This document shows, piece by piece, positions 35,953-46,536 of a stretch of DNA of 64,000 nucleotides. Numbering within the stretch: position 1 is the stretch's first letter; every line of letters begins with the position of its first letter. The stretch is from positions 24,000 through 87,999 of the forward strand of contig JACPPF010000181.1 of NCBI GenBank assembly GCA_016191165.1. Reading direction: 5' to 3'. The notes below the pieces were generated by a model that saw only the letters and a list, made by a program, of their open reading frames with translations, was not told the DNA's origin and did not search any database. Source of the DNA: Planctomycetota bacterium (GTDB taxonomy: Bacteria > Planctomycetota > Planctomycetia > Gemmatales > Gemmataceae). The translations under genes were made by a program, and so were the position numbers.

Positions 35953-38565
35953 CTATTTCACCCCAAACACCATCCGCCCCTCCGGCACGTCATAGTCGCC
36001 CACCAGCGTCTCGCCGTCGCGAACCTTGCCTTCCAGGATCAACCGGCCCAACGCGTTCTCGACCTCTTTTTGAATGGCACGCTTGAGCGGACGCGCTCCA
36101 TACGACGGGTCATACCCGACACGCACCAGATGGGTCCTTGCAGCATCCGTCAGTTCCAGCGTGATCTTGCGCTCCGTCAGCCGATCTTGCAATCGGCGAA
36201 GCTGGATCAGGACGATGTCCTTGAGGTGTTTCTCGTCGAGCGCGTGGAATACGATCATCTCGTCGATGCGATTCAAGAACTCCGGGCGAAAATGATGCCG
36301 CATTTCGTCGAGCACGGCCGCCTTCATGTGTTCGTAGCCTTCGCCGTCGAACGCGCCCTGGTAACTCAGAATGCGCTGGCTGCCGACGTTGCTGGTCATG
36401 ATGACGATGGTGTTTTTGAAATCGACGGTTCGGCCCTGCCCGTCGGTCAATCGGCCATCGTCGAGGATTTGCAAGAGGACGTTGAAGACATCCAGATGCG
36501 CCTTTTCGATTTCGTCAAAGAGTACGACCGAGTAGGGGCGACGGCGCACCGCCTCGGTCAGTTGCCCGCCCTCCTCGAAACCGATGTAGCCAGGCGGGGC
36601 GCCGACCAGACGGGACACGGTGTGTTTCTCTTGATACTCCGACATGTCGATGCGGATCATCGCGCGTTCGTCGTCGAACAGAAATTCGGCCAGGGCACGG
36701 GCGAGTTCGGTTTTGCCGACGCCCGTGGGGCCAAGAAAGATAAACGAGCCGATCGGGCGCTGCGGATCCTTGAGCCCGGAGCGGGCGCGAACGACGGCCT
36801 CGGCGACGGCCGTGACGGCTTCATCCTGCCCGATAACGCGGCGGTGCAGCTCTTCGCCCAGGTGCAATAACTTTTGCACTTCGCCCTCGAGCAGCCTGTC
36901 CACGGGGATACCGGTCCACCGGCTAATGACCTTGGCGATGTCGCCTTGGTCGACTTCGTCCTTGGTCAGCCGTTCGCGGTCGGCGCCCGATCCCTCGCGG
37001 GGCTCGGCGCGTCGTTCCATGTCGTGTAGTTTTTTCTCAAGCGCGGGGATTTTGCCGTACTGTAATTCACTCGCGTTGCCGAAATCGCTGCGGGCTTTCG
37101 CATCTTCCAGCTGGGCACGCAGGTGTTCGAGTTCTTCAAGCAACGCGCCGGTGGTCTGGCCGCCCTGCTTTTCCTCCTCCCATTGCTGGGTAAGGGTTCT
37201 TTCTTGATCCTTCAGATTGGCCAGTTCCTTCCTGATTTTCTCAAGCCGATCGCGCGAAGCGGCGTCCTTCTCCTTCTCCAGCGAGACACGCTCGATTTCA
37301 AGCTGCATCACCTGCCGACTGACGGCATCGAGCTTGTCCGGGCGCGATTCACGCTCCGTGCGCAACTTCGCGGCGGCCTCGTCGATCAGGTCAATCGCCT
37401 TGTCCGGCAGGAAGCGGTCGGAGATATAACGATTCGACATCACGGCCGCGGCGACGAGAGCGCTGTCCTGAATACGCACCTTGTGATGCGCCTCATACTT
37501 CTCTTTGAGGCCCCGCAGGATCGAGATCGTGTCCTCCACCGACGGCTGATCGACGAGCACGGGCTGAAATCGCCGTTCGAGAGCTGCGTCCTTCTCGATG
37601 TACTTGCGATACTCATCCAGCGTCGTCGCGCCGATGCAGTGCAATTCACCTCGCGCCAGCAAGGGTTTCAGGAGGTTGCCCGCATCCATCGTGCCCTCGG
37701 CCTTGCCGGCGCCGACCACGGTGTGCAACTCATCGATGAACAACACGATAGCACCCTGCGATTCGGTGACTTCCTTCAGGACAGCCTTGAGGCGTTCTTC
37801 AAACTCACCCCGGAACTTCGCGCCGGCGATCAGGGCGCCCATGTCGAGGGCCACGACCCGTTTGTTCTTGAGCCCCTCCGGCACGTCGCCGCGGTGGATG
37901 CGCTGGGCCAGCCCCTCGACGATCGCCGTCTTGCCAACGCCCGGTTCGCCGATCAGCACTGGGTTGTTCTTGGTGCGCCGCGACAGGACTTGAATGACGC
38001 GGCGAATTTCCTCATCTCGCCCGATGACCGGGTCGAGCTTGCCTTCCTTGGCATACTTCGTCAAATCGCGGCCGTACTTTTCGAGTGATTCGTACGTCGC
38101 TTCCGGGTTTTGAGTTGTCACGCGTTGATGCCCTCGGACCTGTTCAATGGCCTGGCCAAGCCGCGATCGGCTCAGGCCGAATTCTTTCAGGATGCGTCCC
38201 GTCGCGCCAGTGTCATCGAGCATGGCCAGGAGGAAGTGTTCGACCGAGACGTAATCGTCCTTCATCTTCTTGGCCTCGTCCTCCGCCATGCCAAGTAGGC
38301 GATTGAGCCGACCGGTGATGCCGATCTGATCGCTGCCGCCGGTGACGCGCGGCAATTTTTCGAGCTCGCGCTGAAGTTTGATTTTGACGGCATCGGTCGC
38401 CACCTCGGCCTTTCCAAGAATCGCTGACGCAAGCCCGTGTTCCTGATCGAACAACGCCAGCAGCACATGCTCGACATCCATTTGCTGATGAGCAAACTTC
38501 CCGGCCAGCCGGCTGGCTGCTTGCAGTGCCTCAAGGGATTTCTCGGTGAAACGATCCTGGTTCAT
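35953..38565 (-). CDS. clpB: ATP-dependent chaperone ClpB
   Basis: ClpB is a hexameric AAA+ disaggregase working with DnaK. The 870-residue protein has the N-terminal repeat domain, AAA-1 with Walker A GEPGVGKT and Walker B FIDELH, and a coiled-coil middle domain (about 410-530). AAA-2 follows with GPTGVGKT and LFDEIEKAH, then the C-terminal small domain. The length fits the family. A GAGGTC ribosome-binding site lies five bases before the ATG. I saw no CIRCE inverted repeat upstream, so HrcA control is not supported by the sequence. Confidence 0.97.
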   Translation of the reverse strand: MNQDRFTEKSLEALQAASRLAGKFAHQQMDVEHVLLALFDQEHGLASAILGKAEVATDAVKIKLQRELEKLPRVTGGSDQIGITGRLNRLLGMAEDEAKKMKDDYVSVEHFLLAMLDDTGATGRILKEFGLSRSRLGQAIEQVRGHQRVTTQNPEATYESLEKYGRDLTKYAKEGKLDPVIGRDEEIRRVIQVLSRRTKNNPVLIGEPGVGKTAIVEGLAQRIHRGDVPEGLKNKRVVALDMGALIAGAKFRGEFEERLKAVLKEVTESQGAIVLFIDELHTVVGAGKAEGTMDAGNLLKPLLARGELHCIGATTLDEYRKYIEKDAALERRFQPVLVDQPSVEDTISILRGLKEKYEAHHKVRIQDSALVAAAVMSNRYISDRFLPDKAIDLIDEAAAKLRTERESRPDKLDAVSRQVMQLEIERVSLEKEKDAASRDRLEKIRKELANLKDQERTLTQQWEEEKQGGQTTGALLEELEHLRAQLEDAKARSDFGNASELQYGKIPALEKKLHDMERRAEPREGSGADRERLTKDEVDQGDIAKVISRWTGIPVDRLLEGEVQKLLHLGEELHRRVIGQDEAVTAVAEAVVRARSGLKDPQRPIGSFIFLGPTGVGKTELARALAEFLFDDERAMIRIDMSEYQEKHTVSRLVGAPPGYIGFEEGGQLTEAVRRRPYSVVLFDEIEKAHLDVFNVLLQILDDGRLTDGQGRTVDFKNTIVIMTSNVGSQRILSYQGAFDGEGYEHMKAAVLDEMRHHFRPEFLNRIDEMIVFHALDEKHLKDIVLIQLRRLQDRLTERKITLELTDAARTHLVRVGYDPSYGARPLKRAIQKEVENALGRLILEGKVRDGETLVGDYDVPEGRMVFGVK

Positions 38566-39073
38566 GGTGACCTCATGCGTCGTATCACGGCATGGATTCC
38601 GCCTGAGAGTCCAGGGGGAAATAAAAGTGAGAATGGAGCAAAAGCAATGCCGCTGCGGTTCTTCCGTCGCTGTGATCGGGTAATCCGTAGGCTACTGCAT
38701 AAGGTCGAAGGCAAGGACGATGGTTTCGGCTGAATTCATAAGTCAATTAACTTCAATAGGTTACATTGTTCCGCTTGGGACTTTCCACAGGGTGCGAGCG
38801 GTATCCGGCCGGGAAATCCTGGAAAGCGGGGAAGATTTCGCCTGCCACATTGGCTTGAAACAGGAGTGGGAGTGACTGCCAAAAACCGTAACAGCCGGTC
38901 ATTTTCGCACGCGGTTTGTGCGTACCACTCGCGAACGGGCCGCCGAAAAGACCCTGATGGCTCTGTCAAAAAAGAAAGGTACATGCGGTTGCTTGCAACG
39001 TTTCTAACTTTTTGATAACCTTATTCGCATCGAACAGGCATTGTGCCTTTCGTAACCTACGAGATCTTTAGCC
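38566..39073. other. Long divergent intergenic region, no gene seen
   Basis: This 508-bp region separates clpB (minus) from the efflux adaptor (plus). The part next to the adaptor is AT-rich with runs such as TTTTTTGACAGAG on the minus strand, compatible with promoters. Short open frames exist but have no initiation site or protein-like composition. No repeat or RNA gene was recognised. Confidence 0.55.
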
Positions 39074-40424
39074 ATGCAGAGGTTTCGCCTGTGGTCGTCC
39101 CGGCTCTGGAGCGCGGGCGTGTTGATCGCTCTGGTGGCGCTAGGTTATTGGGGGCACCAGAATCACTGGAAGGTTCCAGCGTTCCGTTCGTTCGGGCTGG
39201 AATCCGCAGAGGAAAAGGCGCCTGGCGTCAAAAAAATGGCGCCTGCCAGGGCCGGCTACCCCGTGATTGAGTTTGCGTCGGCCAAGGCCGTGCGCCACGC
39301 AGGAATTGCTTGCGAAACAGCGATCGAACGCGACGTCGACCTGGTCATCCAGGCGAACGCCACCGTGGACTACGACAAGACCAAGGTGGCGCAGTTGTCG
39401 GCGCGGGTGTCCGGACAAGTTTGGAAGATCACGGCGGCACTGGGACGGTTCGTTCACCGCGGGGATCTTCTGGCCATCGTCGATTCGCCCGAGGTGGGTC
39501 AAGCACGGACCGATTTCCTGCAGGAGCATTCGTCGCATCACTTCGCGGCCACGCGGCTCCAGCGTTTGCAGGCCTTTGCAAAGCAGGGAGCCGTATCCGA
39601 GGGGAGTCTGCGCGAGGCGGAGCTGGCAGCGCGCGAAACGCGGATTCGCCGATTCAACGCGCAACAAAAGCTATTGAACCTCGGGCTCGACATCGACCTG
39701 GCGATTATCGAAAAGCAAACGCCGGATGAAATGTCGCTCGACATCCAGGCACTGGGTCTTTCCCAAAAAGGTCCGCGCTCAGTTGCAGCCGATGCCGAAG
39801 ACTGCCAATCTGATCCCCATGTTTGCTCCTTTGGATGGAATTGTCACGCAAATCGACATTGTCGTGGGCGAGCGCGTCACACCGGAGCGACATCGCATTG
39901 AGATCGCGGACGTGCGCGCCATGTGGTTGCGGATGGCGGTTCGCAAGGAAGACGCCGGCCGCCTCGCTCTGGGCCAAACAGTTCGGTATTCCAGCGCGGC
40001 GCACGGACAATCGGTTCCCGGCCAGATTGACTGGATCAGCACGGGCCTGGACGAGCGGACCCGCACCGTCCAGGCACGGGCCTCCGCGATCAATCCGTCA
40101 CTCCATTCGTCCTCGAAACCGGGCCATACCGGGCCCTGGTTGCTGCGGGCCAACGAATATGGCAATGCCCAGGTTACCGTTGGATCCATCTCGCGAGCGG
40201 TCATGGTCCCGGCTTCGGCGATTCAGCGCCTCGACGATCAAACCCTGGTGTTCCTTGCCCGGCCCGATGGCAAATCGTTCGAGCCACGCAAGGTCCATAT
40301 CGGTGAAAACCGCAATGGCTGGACCCAGATCCGACGCGGCGTCAACCCAGGCGATCGGGTCGCGGCGGCCAATAGCTTTGTCCTAAAGTCCGAACTGATG
40401 AAAGACAGCCTGGAGGCCCCCTAA
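39074..40424 (+). pseudogene. RND efflux periplasmic adaptor, frameshifted
   Basis: This is a CusB/CzcB-type membrane-fusion protein linking an RND pump to an outer-membrane channel. An N-terminal membrane anchor (about 8-26) is followed by barrel-sandwich and hairpin regions (RVSGQVWKITAALGRFVHRG; helices 150-210). After a break comes the second half, from PMFAPLDGIVTQIDIVVGE through the beta-barrel to the ending SELMKDSLEAP. The reading frame shifts by +1 around the AAAAA run at 39765-39769. Removing one A restores a continuous 449-residue protein. The stop overlaps the pump start (TAATG). It is either pseudogenised or carries a sequence error. Confidence 0.82.
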
Positions 40425-43400
40425 TGCTGGTTTTCATCATCACATGGTCGCTCCGGCATCGCTGGCTCGTCGTCGCCCTGTCGGTCGCCCTGGTCATCGG
40501 CGGCTTCGTCGCGCTTTCTCGGCTCAATGTAGACGCCTTCCCCGATACCACGCCGGTCCAGGTGCAAATCAATGTTGAAGCCGGTTCCCTGGTCGCCACC
40601 GAGGTGGAACGCCTGGTCACCTTCCCCATCGAAATGGTCATCGGCGGCATTCCCAATCTGGTCAACGTGCGCTCGATCTCGCAATTCGGCCTTTCGCAGG
40701 TGACCGCGACTTTTGAAGACGGCACCGACATCTACCTCGTCCGCCAGATCATTGCCGAGCGCATTTCCACGCTGCAAATGCCGCCGGGCGTGCCTCGTCC
40801 CGAACTTGGGCCCGTCGCAACGGGATTGGGGGAGGTGTTGCACTATCATGTCAACACCCGGAAACAGACCGAGCAGGACCTGATTCAACAGCGAATAACG
40901 CAAGATTGGGAGATTCGTCCGCAACTTCGCACCGTTCACGGGGCGGCCGAGATCAACTCCTGGGGCGGTCTGGAAAAACAATATCAGGTGCGTATCAACC
41001 TATCACGCCTGGTGCAACACGGTCTCTCCCTTCAGGACATCCTCGAGGCCGTCAAGAACAACAACGTCAACGTGGGCGGCGGCTACGTCAATCGACAGGG
41101 AGATATGCTTCTCGTTCACGGGATTGGCCGTACGGTCACCGTCGGTCAGATCGAAAACATGGTGATCGCGACCGTCAAGGGAGTCGCCGTCTATGTCAAG
41201 GACGTGGCCGACGTGCACATCGGTCACGAGATTCGCCGCGGCATCGTCACCGCGGACGGCAAGGGCGAGGTGGTGCTCGGGCTGGGTTTCATGCGCATCG
41301 GTGAGAATAGCTACGCAGTCACCCGCCGGATGCGCAACCAGCTCGACGAAATCGCACGCACTCTGCCGCAGGGGACCAAGGTGACCGCGGTATACGATCG
41401 AACCAAGCTGGTCGATGACGTCATCACGACCGTGCGCAGCAACCTGTGCGACGGGGCGTTGCTCGTCATCGTGCTTCTCTTCGTGTTCCTTGGCAACCTG
41501 CGCGTTGGCCTCATTGCCGCGGTCACGATTCCGCTTTCCATGCTTTTCGCCTTCCTGGGCATGTGGTCGGCCGGCATCGCGGGAACGCTTCTCAGTCTCG
41601 GCGCGATTGATTTCGGCATCGTCGTCGATAGCTCCGTCGTGATGATCGAGAACATCATCCGCCGCGTCGGGCATGCGGAGGCGCATGGCCTGCCACCGGG
41701 TCGAACGCGGCTTGATGTGATCCGCGACGCAGCCTGCGAAGTGCGCATCCCCACCGTGTTCGGACAGCTCATTATCCTGATCGTCTATCTGCCGATCTTG
41801 ACCCTGGAGGGAGTCGAAGGCAAGATGTTCCGTCCGATGGCGTTCACCATGATGCTGGTGCTCCTGGGCTCGCTCCTCCTGTCGATCACACTGACGCCGG
41901 TCCTTGCGAGCTTCTTTCTGCCTCGCAAGGTTGAAGAAACCGAAGTTTGGTTCATGGGTATCTGTCACCGCATCTATCAGCCGATGCTTCGCTGGGCGCT
42001 GGTGTTCCGCTGGAAAACCGTTCTTGGCGGCGGCGCAATCCTTTTCATCGCCGCGCTCATGGCGCGAGGTTTTGGCACGGAGTTTATTCCACAACTCTCG
42101 GAAGGTGCGATTGTCATCGGCGTGCTCCGCGTGCCGGGGACGAGCCTGGAGCAGTCGGCGGCCATGAATCTTCAGATGGAAAAGTTTATCCTCGAACATT
42201 ATCCCGACGAGGTGGAGCACGTTTGGAGCCGAGTCGGGGAGCCGAAGATCAACACCGATGCCGGCAGTCCGGAATCCACCGACATGTACGTGACGCTGAA
42301 GTCCAAGTCCAGTTGGACAAGATCAAATCCCAGGAAGAACTGGTCGAACGGCTGAGCACGGACCTCAAACAGTTCAAGGGGCAAATTATCTGGTTTACCC
42401 AGCCGATCGAAATGCGCCTGAACGAAATGCTCACCGGCGCCCGCGCCGACGTCGCGGTCAAACTGTTCGGCAACAATATCGAGAATCTGATCGCCAAGGC
42501 GGCGGAAATTGAGAAGGTTCTTCGCGACACTCCCGGCTGCGTGGACATCTCCAGTGAACAGGTGACGGGCCAGCCGATTCTTGAGATCCGCCTCAATCAG
42601 ACGGAGATTGCTCGTTACGGCCTGCACGCGCAGCAGGTCATGGACGTGGTCGAATCGCTCGGCGGTAAATCGGTTAGCGATGTCGTCGAGGACGTCCTGC
42701 GTTTCCCCCTGGTCGTCCGCCTGCCGGAGAATCAACGCAACAGCCCCGAGGCGATCAAGGCGATCATCGTTGTTGCCCCGTCCGGCGAACGCCTGCCGCT
42801 TTCGCGTCTCGCCTCGATCCGGGAGATCCGCGGTCCCAAGTTGATCTCGACCGAATGGGGCAAACGCCGAATCATGATCCAGTGCAATGTTCGTGGCCGC
42901 GACATTGGCAGTTTTGTCCACGAGGCCCAACAGCGCATCGACGACCAGATCCACCTGCCGTCGGGCTACCGCATTCAGTGGGGCGGTCAATTCGAGAACA
43001 TGGTTCGCGCGCAGCACCGCCTGCTGCTGGTGGTGCCGGTGGCCCTGGGGTTGATCCTGCTGCTGCTTTTCTTGACGTATCGCAACGGCCGAGACACGAT
43101 TCTGGTGTTTGCAAGCGTCCCCTTTGCTTGCGTGGGCGGCGTGTTCGGGCTCTGGCTGCGCGACATGCCGCTGTCAATTCCGGTCGCGGTAGGGTTCGTG
43201 ACGCTGTCGGGGGTCTCCGTGTTGAACAGCATGATCCTGATGGCGCAGATTCGCCATCGCCATCGCAAACACCGCTCGGTGATGCGGGTCGTGCAACTTG
43301 CGGCGCGAACCTGTCTGCGCACGATCATGATGACCGCACTGGTTGCAAGCGTCGGGTTCGTGCCAATGGCGTTCAGCACGGGAACCGGCGCCGAAGTGCA

Positions 43401-43539
43401 ACGCCCGCTCGCCACCGTCATCATTGGCGGCATTATTGCAAGCACGCTCATGACGCTTTTCCTGCTGCCCGCGCTGTACCGGCTAACAATTCGGCACTCG
43501 CCAAAACCAGCAAAACCTATCGAATTTGGTGTGGTTTGA
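40424..43539 (+). pseudogene. CusA/CzcA-family heavy-metal RND pump, frameshifted
   Basis: This is an inner-membrane proton-driven metal-efflux pump of about 1,038 residues if repaired. The first half (643 codons) has the N-terminal TM1, porter domain, and TM4 with IDFGIVVDSSVVMIENI, the heavy-metal-efflux version of the proton-relay helix. The second half resumes with TQPIEMRLNEMLTGARADVAVKLFG and ends in the last TM bundle. The frame changes near 42305-42312, where CAAGTCCAGTTGG would become continuous with one extra C. No outer-membrane factor or metal-binding CusF-like gene is nearby. The specific metal is not decidable. Confidence 0.85.
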
Positions 43540-43589
43540 CAGGTCCAGCGAGCCCTGGCGCGGACTCGCACCCGCCGGCGAGCCTGGGT

Positions 43590-45715
43590 TCACGACTGCT
43601 TCTTCGACGATTTTGCGGCCCACGCCTTCCAGAACTCGGGCGCCGCCTGGTTGTTGATCCTCTGCAACGTCTTGATCGACCGCAGGACCTTGGCGTCCCG
43701 GTCGGCCTTGAAGGAAAGCGTCAGCACCGTCAGTTTCATCCCCTGGAGCGGAGTCAAGTCGGTAACGGGGGTCTTGCTCAACATCAGCGAGGTCAGAGGG
43801 AGTTCTTGAGCGGCCGCAGGTCGGTCACCTTGGTGCCGATGAGATCCAGATGGGTCAGGGGCATCCCACGGAGCGGGGATAGATCGACCACTCGCGTCTC
43901 CTGACACTGCAGCACCTGGAGCTTCTTCATGCTCTTGAGCGGCGCCAGGTCCGCGATTTGGCCATTGCCTTCGGGGGACCCGTCGCAGTTCAGGAATTCA
44001 AGGCCGGGCAAGGCGCGCAGCGGCGAAATGTCCTTGACCTGGTCGGACGGAAAGCTCAAGGAGAACACCGCGCCGCCGCGATGAAGCCCGCGCAGCAGTT
44101 TGCCGTCAAAACCTGGATTGCATTCGATCAACTTCTCGCGGACGGCTTCGATCTGTCCGCCCGGGGGCAAGGAGGCGATGCGCTTGAGCCAGGCGTCATC
44201 GACAACTGCCGCCCTGGAGGTCGGCAAGCGCGGAATGTCCAGCGGGTTTCTCACCTTGTTTTTCGGCTGTCTGGAAACGGGAGGCTCCCACCAAACCTTG
44301 ACAATCGCACGGCCGCCGCGAGTCAGGGTAAATTGCTTGGCAGAAAGTTGGAAACCTTCTTTTGCCCCGGACAATTCGATTTCGTAATCGCCGACCGTGA
44401 GGTCAATGCGCCGCCTGGTTGTGGGGTCGATGATCGCCGCGCCATCTTGCTTGATGGTGACTTCAATGTTTGCTTCGTCTGTCTCGATGACCAACTCGCC
44501 CTTGTTCGTGGCAATCCGATTTACCTGGGGGCCGAAAAGGTAGGCCAGCGGCAGAAACGAGAGCGCAAGCACGACCAGGGCAACCCCGAGCCATCTGCGG
44601 TTCCCTTGGGACGTTTGGCGTGCGCCGGGCGGCGAAAAGTTCAAGCTGTCCAGCGCATCGATCAGGGCACGCGCGGAAGGATAGCGGTCCTTGGGCGTCT
44701 TGGCCAGCAGCCGGTGTACGACCTCCGCCACTGCGGCGGGCACGTCGGCGCGAAGGGATTGAATGGCGGCCGGCGTCTCAAACGCGTGGGCAACTACTTT
44801 CTTGAACGGGTCGCGGTCAGCAAAGGGAGGTGCGCCGCTCAGGAGGAAATAAAACGTGCAGCCAAGGCTGTAGAGATCGCTACGGGCATCAGCGCAGCGG
44901 GGGTCAAGGGCCTGTTCGGGCGCCAGATAGTCGAGTGTGCCGAGCACCGCGCCGATCTGCGTCAGGGAGGAATCGCCGTCCTTCGTCCGCGCGATAAGGT
45001 GGTGGCGCGCCAGGCCGAAGTCGATCAACCTGACCATGCCATCGTCCGCCAAAATCAAGTTGGACGGCTTGACGTCGCGATGAATGATCCGCGCGCGATG
45101 GGCGTGGTCCAGCCCGAGGGCGGCCTGGCGAATGATGGCGCAGGCCCGGTCAACTTTTAGCGGGCCCTCACGCTGAACGACGGTCTTCAGATTTTGTCCC
45201 GCCACATGCTCCATCACCAGAAAATGCAACCCATCCTGCTCGCCGGCGTCCATTGCCCAGGCAAGGTTGGGATGGGGATCCAGGCGAGCCAGGAGTTGCA
45301 CGGACCTCTGAAACCGCTTGATCGCCACGGGGTCCTTGGCAAGGTCGTCCGGCAAAACCTTGATGGCGACACGGCGATTCAGCTTCGTGTGATGGGCGAG
45401 GTAGACTTCGCCCATGCCGCCGCACCCGAGCAGCGACTCGATGCAATAGTCGCGGATGCGCGTTCCCGGCGCCAAAAAAGTCTGACCGCCCTGGCCTTGC
45501 AGAGTATCTTGGGAATCTTCCGCCAAGATTTGCCTGGCCTCGAAGAAGGTGGCGAGGAGTTGAAGGTCAGCCGCGCTGGTGGCGGCATCGGCGTGGGTTT
45601 GCAGCCAGTAGGCCGCGTCGGATTCGGCGCCGGCGCGGAGCGCCCGCCAGTAATCCTCCAGGGATTGCAGGCGCCGGTCATCGGATTCGCGTTCGGGGTC
45701 GAGACCGTCGCTCAT
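43590..45715 (-). pseudogene. Membrane Ser/Thr protein kinase with LRR-like tail, frameshifted near the end
   Basis: The kinase domain (about 87-360) has the loop GCGGMGEVYLA (97-106), AIKVL (Lys119), HRDVKPSN (212-219), DFGLA (232-236) and SDLYSLG. A transmembrane helix at about 375-395 leads to an extracytoplasmic part with a PEGA-like domain and leucine-rich-like repeats (DLSPLRGMPLTHLDLIGTKV). The main frame stops early at 43793. A single missing G near 43803-43808 would join it to the remaining about 80 residues, adding another repeat and a Lys-rich end (about 708 residues). The start ATG overlaps the ECF sigma stop (ATGA), so the two are coupled. The kinase core itself is intact. Confidence 0.82.
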
Positions 45716-46359
45716 GTTTCGTTCCCCCAGTTCAGCCGCAGTTCCTTCAGCGCGCGTTCGCGGAGTTTGCGCGACGCCGCGGCGCTGATCTGGAGTCGCT
45801 GCGCAATTTGGTCGTGGTCGAGATCCTCGAAGAACCACATCCACAGGGCATCGCGAGATCGGCCCTCGAGCCGGTTCATGGTCGCCAGCGCCCTGGCGGC
45901 GAGTTCTCGCCGAGACGCCTGGCTGCTCGGACTGCTGTCGTCCCCGGGAATCTGCGCCAGCTCGCCATCGCCTGCGGCCCTCAAAGCCTCCGGCGACGGC
46001 CGGCCGACCACGTTCAAGGCCTTGTGCCTAACGATGGCGGTCAGAAAGGCCTGCCATTCCGGCAACGTCTTGCCGCGAAATTGAGGAAATCGGCGCAGCG
46101 CGCCCTCCAGTGCCGTTTGCACGATGTCGGACGCATCGACGGCGCCGGCGGCCCGGGTGGCCAGGATTTTGGTCGCCACGCCCTTGAGGTAAGGCCGGTA
46201 CGTCTGAGCCCACTGCCAAAAGGCGGCTTCGTCCACGTCCGGACTCCCAATGCCAAAGTCCCTGGTCCGTCGCAAATGTGACTGATTTGCTTCAATCTCG
46301 CAGGTCGTTACGGCGCTGTCCAGTTTTTTTTTCCGTTTTGTGTCACACGAGCGTCCCAA
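45712..46359 (-). CDS. ECF-type RNA polymerase sigma factor
   Basis: This is a 215-residue sigma-70-like factor with region 2 (RPYLKGVATKILATRAAGAVDASDIVQ) and region 4 (ALWMWFFEDLDHDQIAQRL then SAAASRKLRERALKEL). The ATG at 46359 gives an N-terminal extension that reads as Arg/Lys-rich and may not be translated; a GTG at 46236 just before EAAFWQW is a good alternative. It overlaps the kinase gene by four bases, an arrangement frequent in planctomycetes, where kinase phosphorylation is thought to control the sigma factor. It is transcribed divergently from the large secreted protein at 46537. Confidence 0.88.
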   Translation of the reverse strand: MGRSCDTKRKKKLDSAVTTCEIEANQSHLRRTRDFGIGSPDVDEAAFWQWAQTYRPYLKGVATKILATRAAGAVDASDIVQTALEGALRRFPQFRGKTLPEWQAFLTAIVRHKALNVVGRPSPEALRAAGDGELAQIPGDDSSPSSQASRRELAARALATMNRLEGRSRDALWMWFFEDLDHDQIAQRLQISAAASRKLRERALKELRLNWGNET

Positions 46360-46536
46360 CGGGGACTTCTACTCTGCTGCCGAAAACTGAGTGGACGATT
46401 TCCCGATTCGGTCGCTTGCGGTCAATCGCTCGCGTCGCGCCATGCGAACGCCAAGTCGCAAGCGGCGCAACGAACTCGGAACGTTATTCGTTTGCGTGTC
46501 CTGAATCCTGGTCGAAAAAGAAAAAGGGGTGCCGCG

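Noticed and set aside
38566..38640. CIRCE element for heat-shock control of clpB
   Set aside because: No inverted repeat of the TTAGCACTC/GAGTGCTAA type was found upstream of clpB.
38566..39073. Small gene or RNA in the clpB-efflux interval
   Set aside because: Short frames lack ribosome-binding sites and protein-like composition. No tRNA-like or riboswitch-like fold was recognised.
39765..39769. Programmed -1 ribosomal frameshifting at an A-run in the adaptor
   Set aside because: The downstream frame needs a +1 change (one base skipped), not -1, and single-base lesions recur in neighbouring genes. A mutation or sequencing error is simpler.
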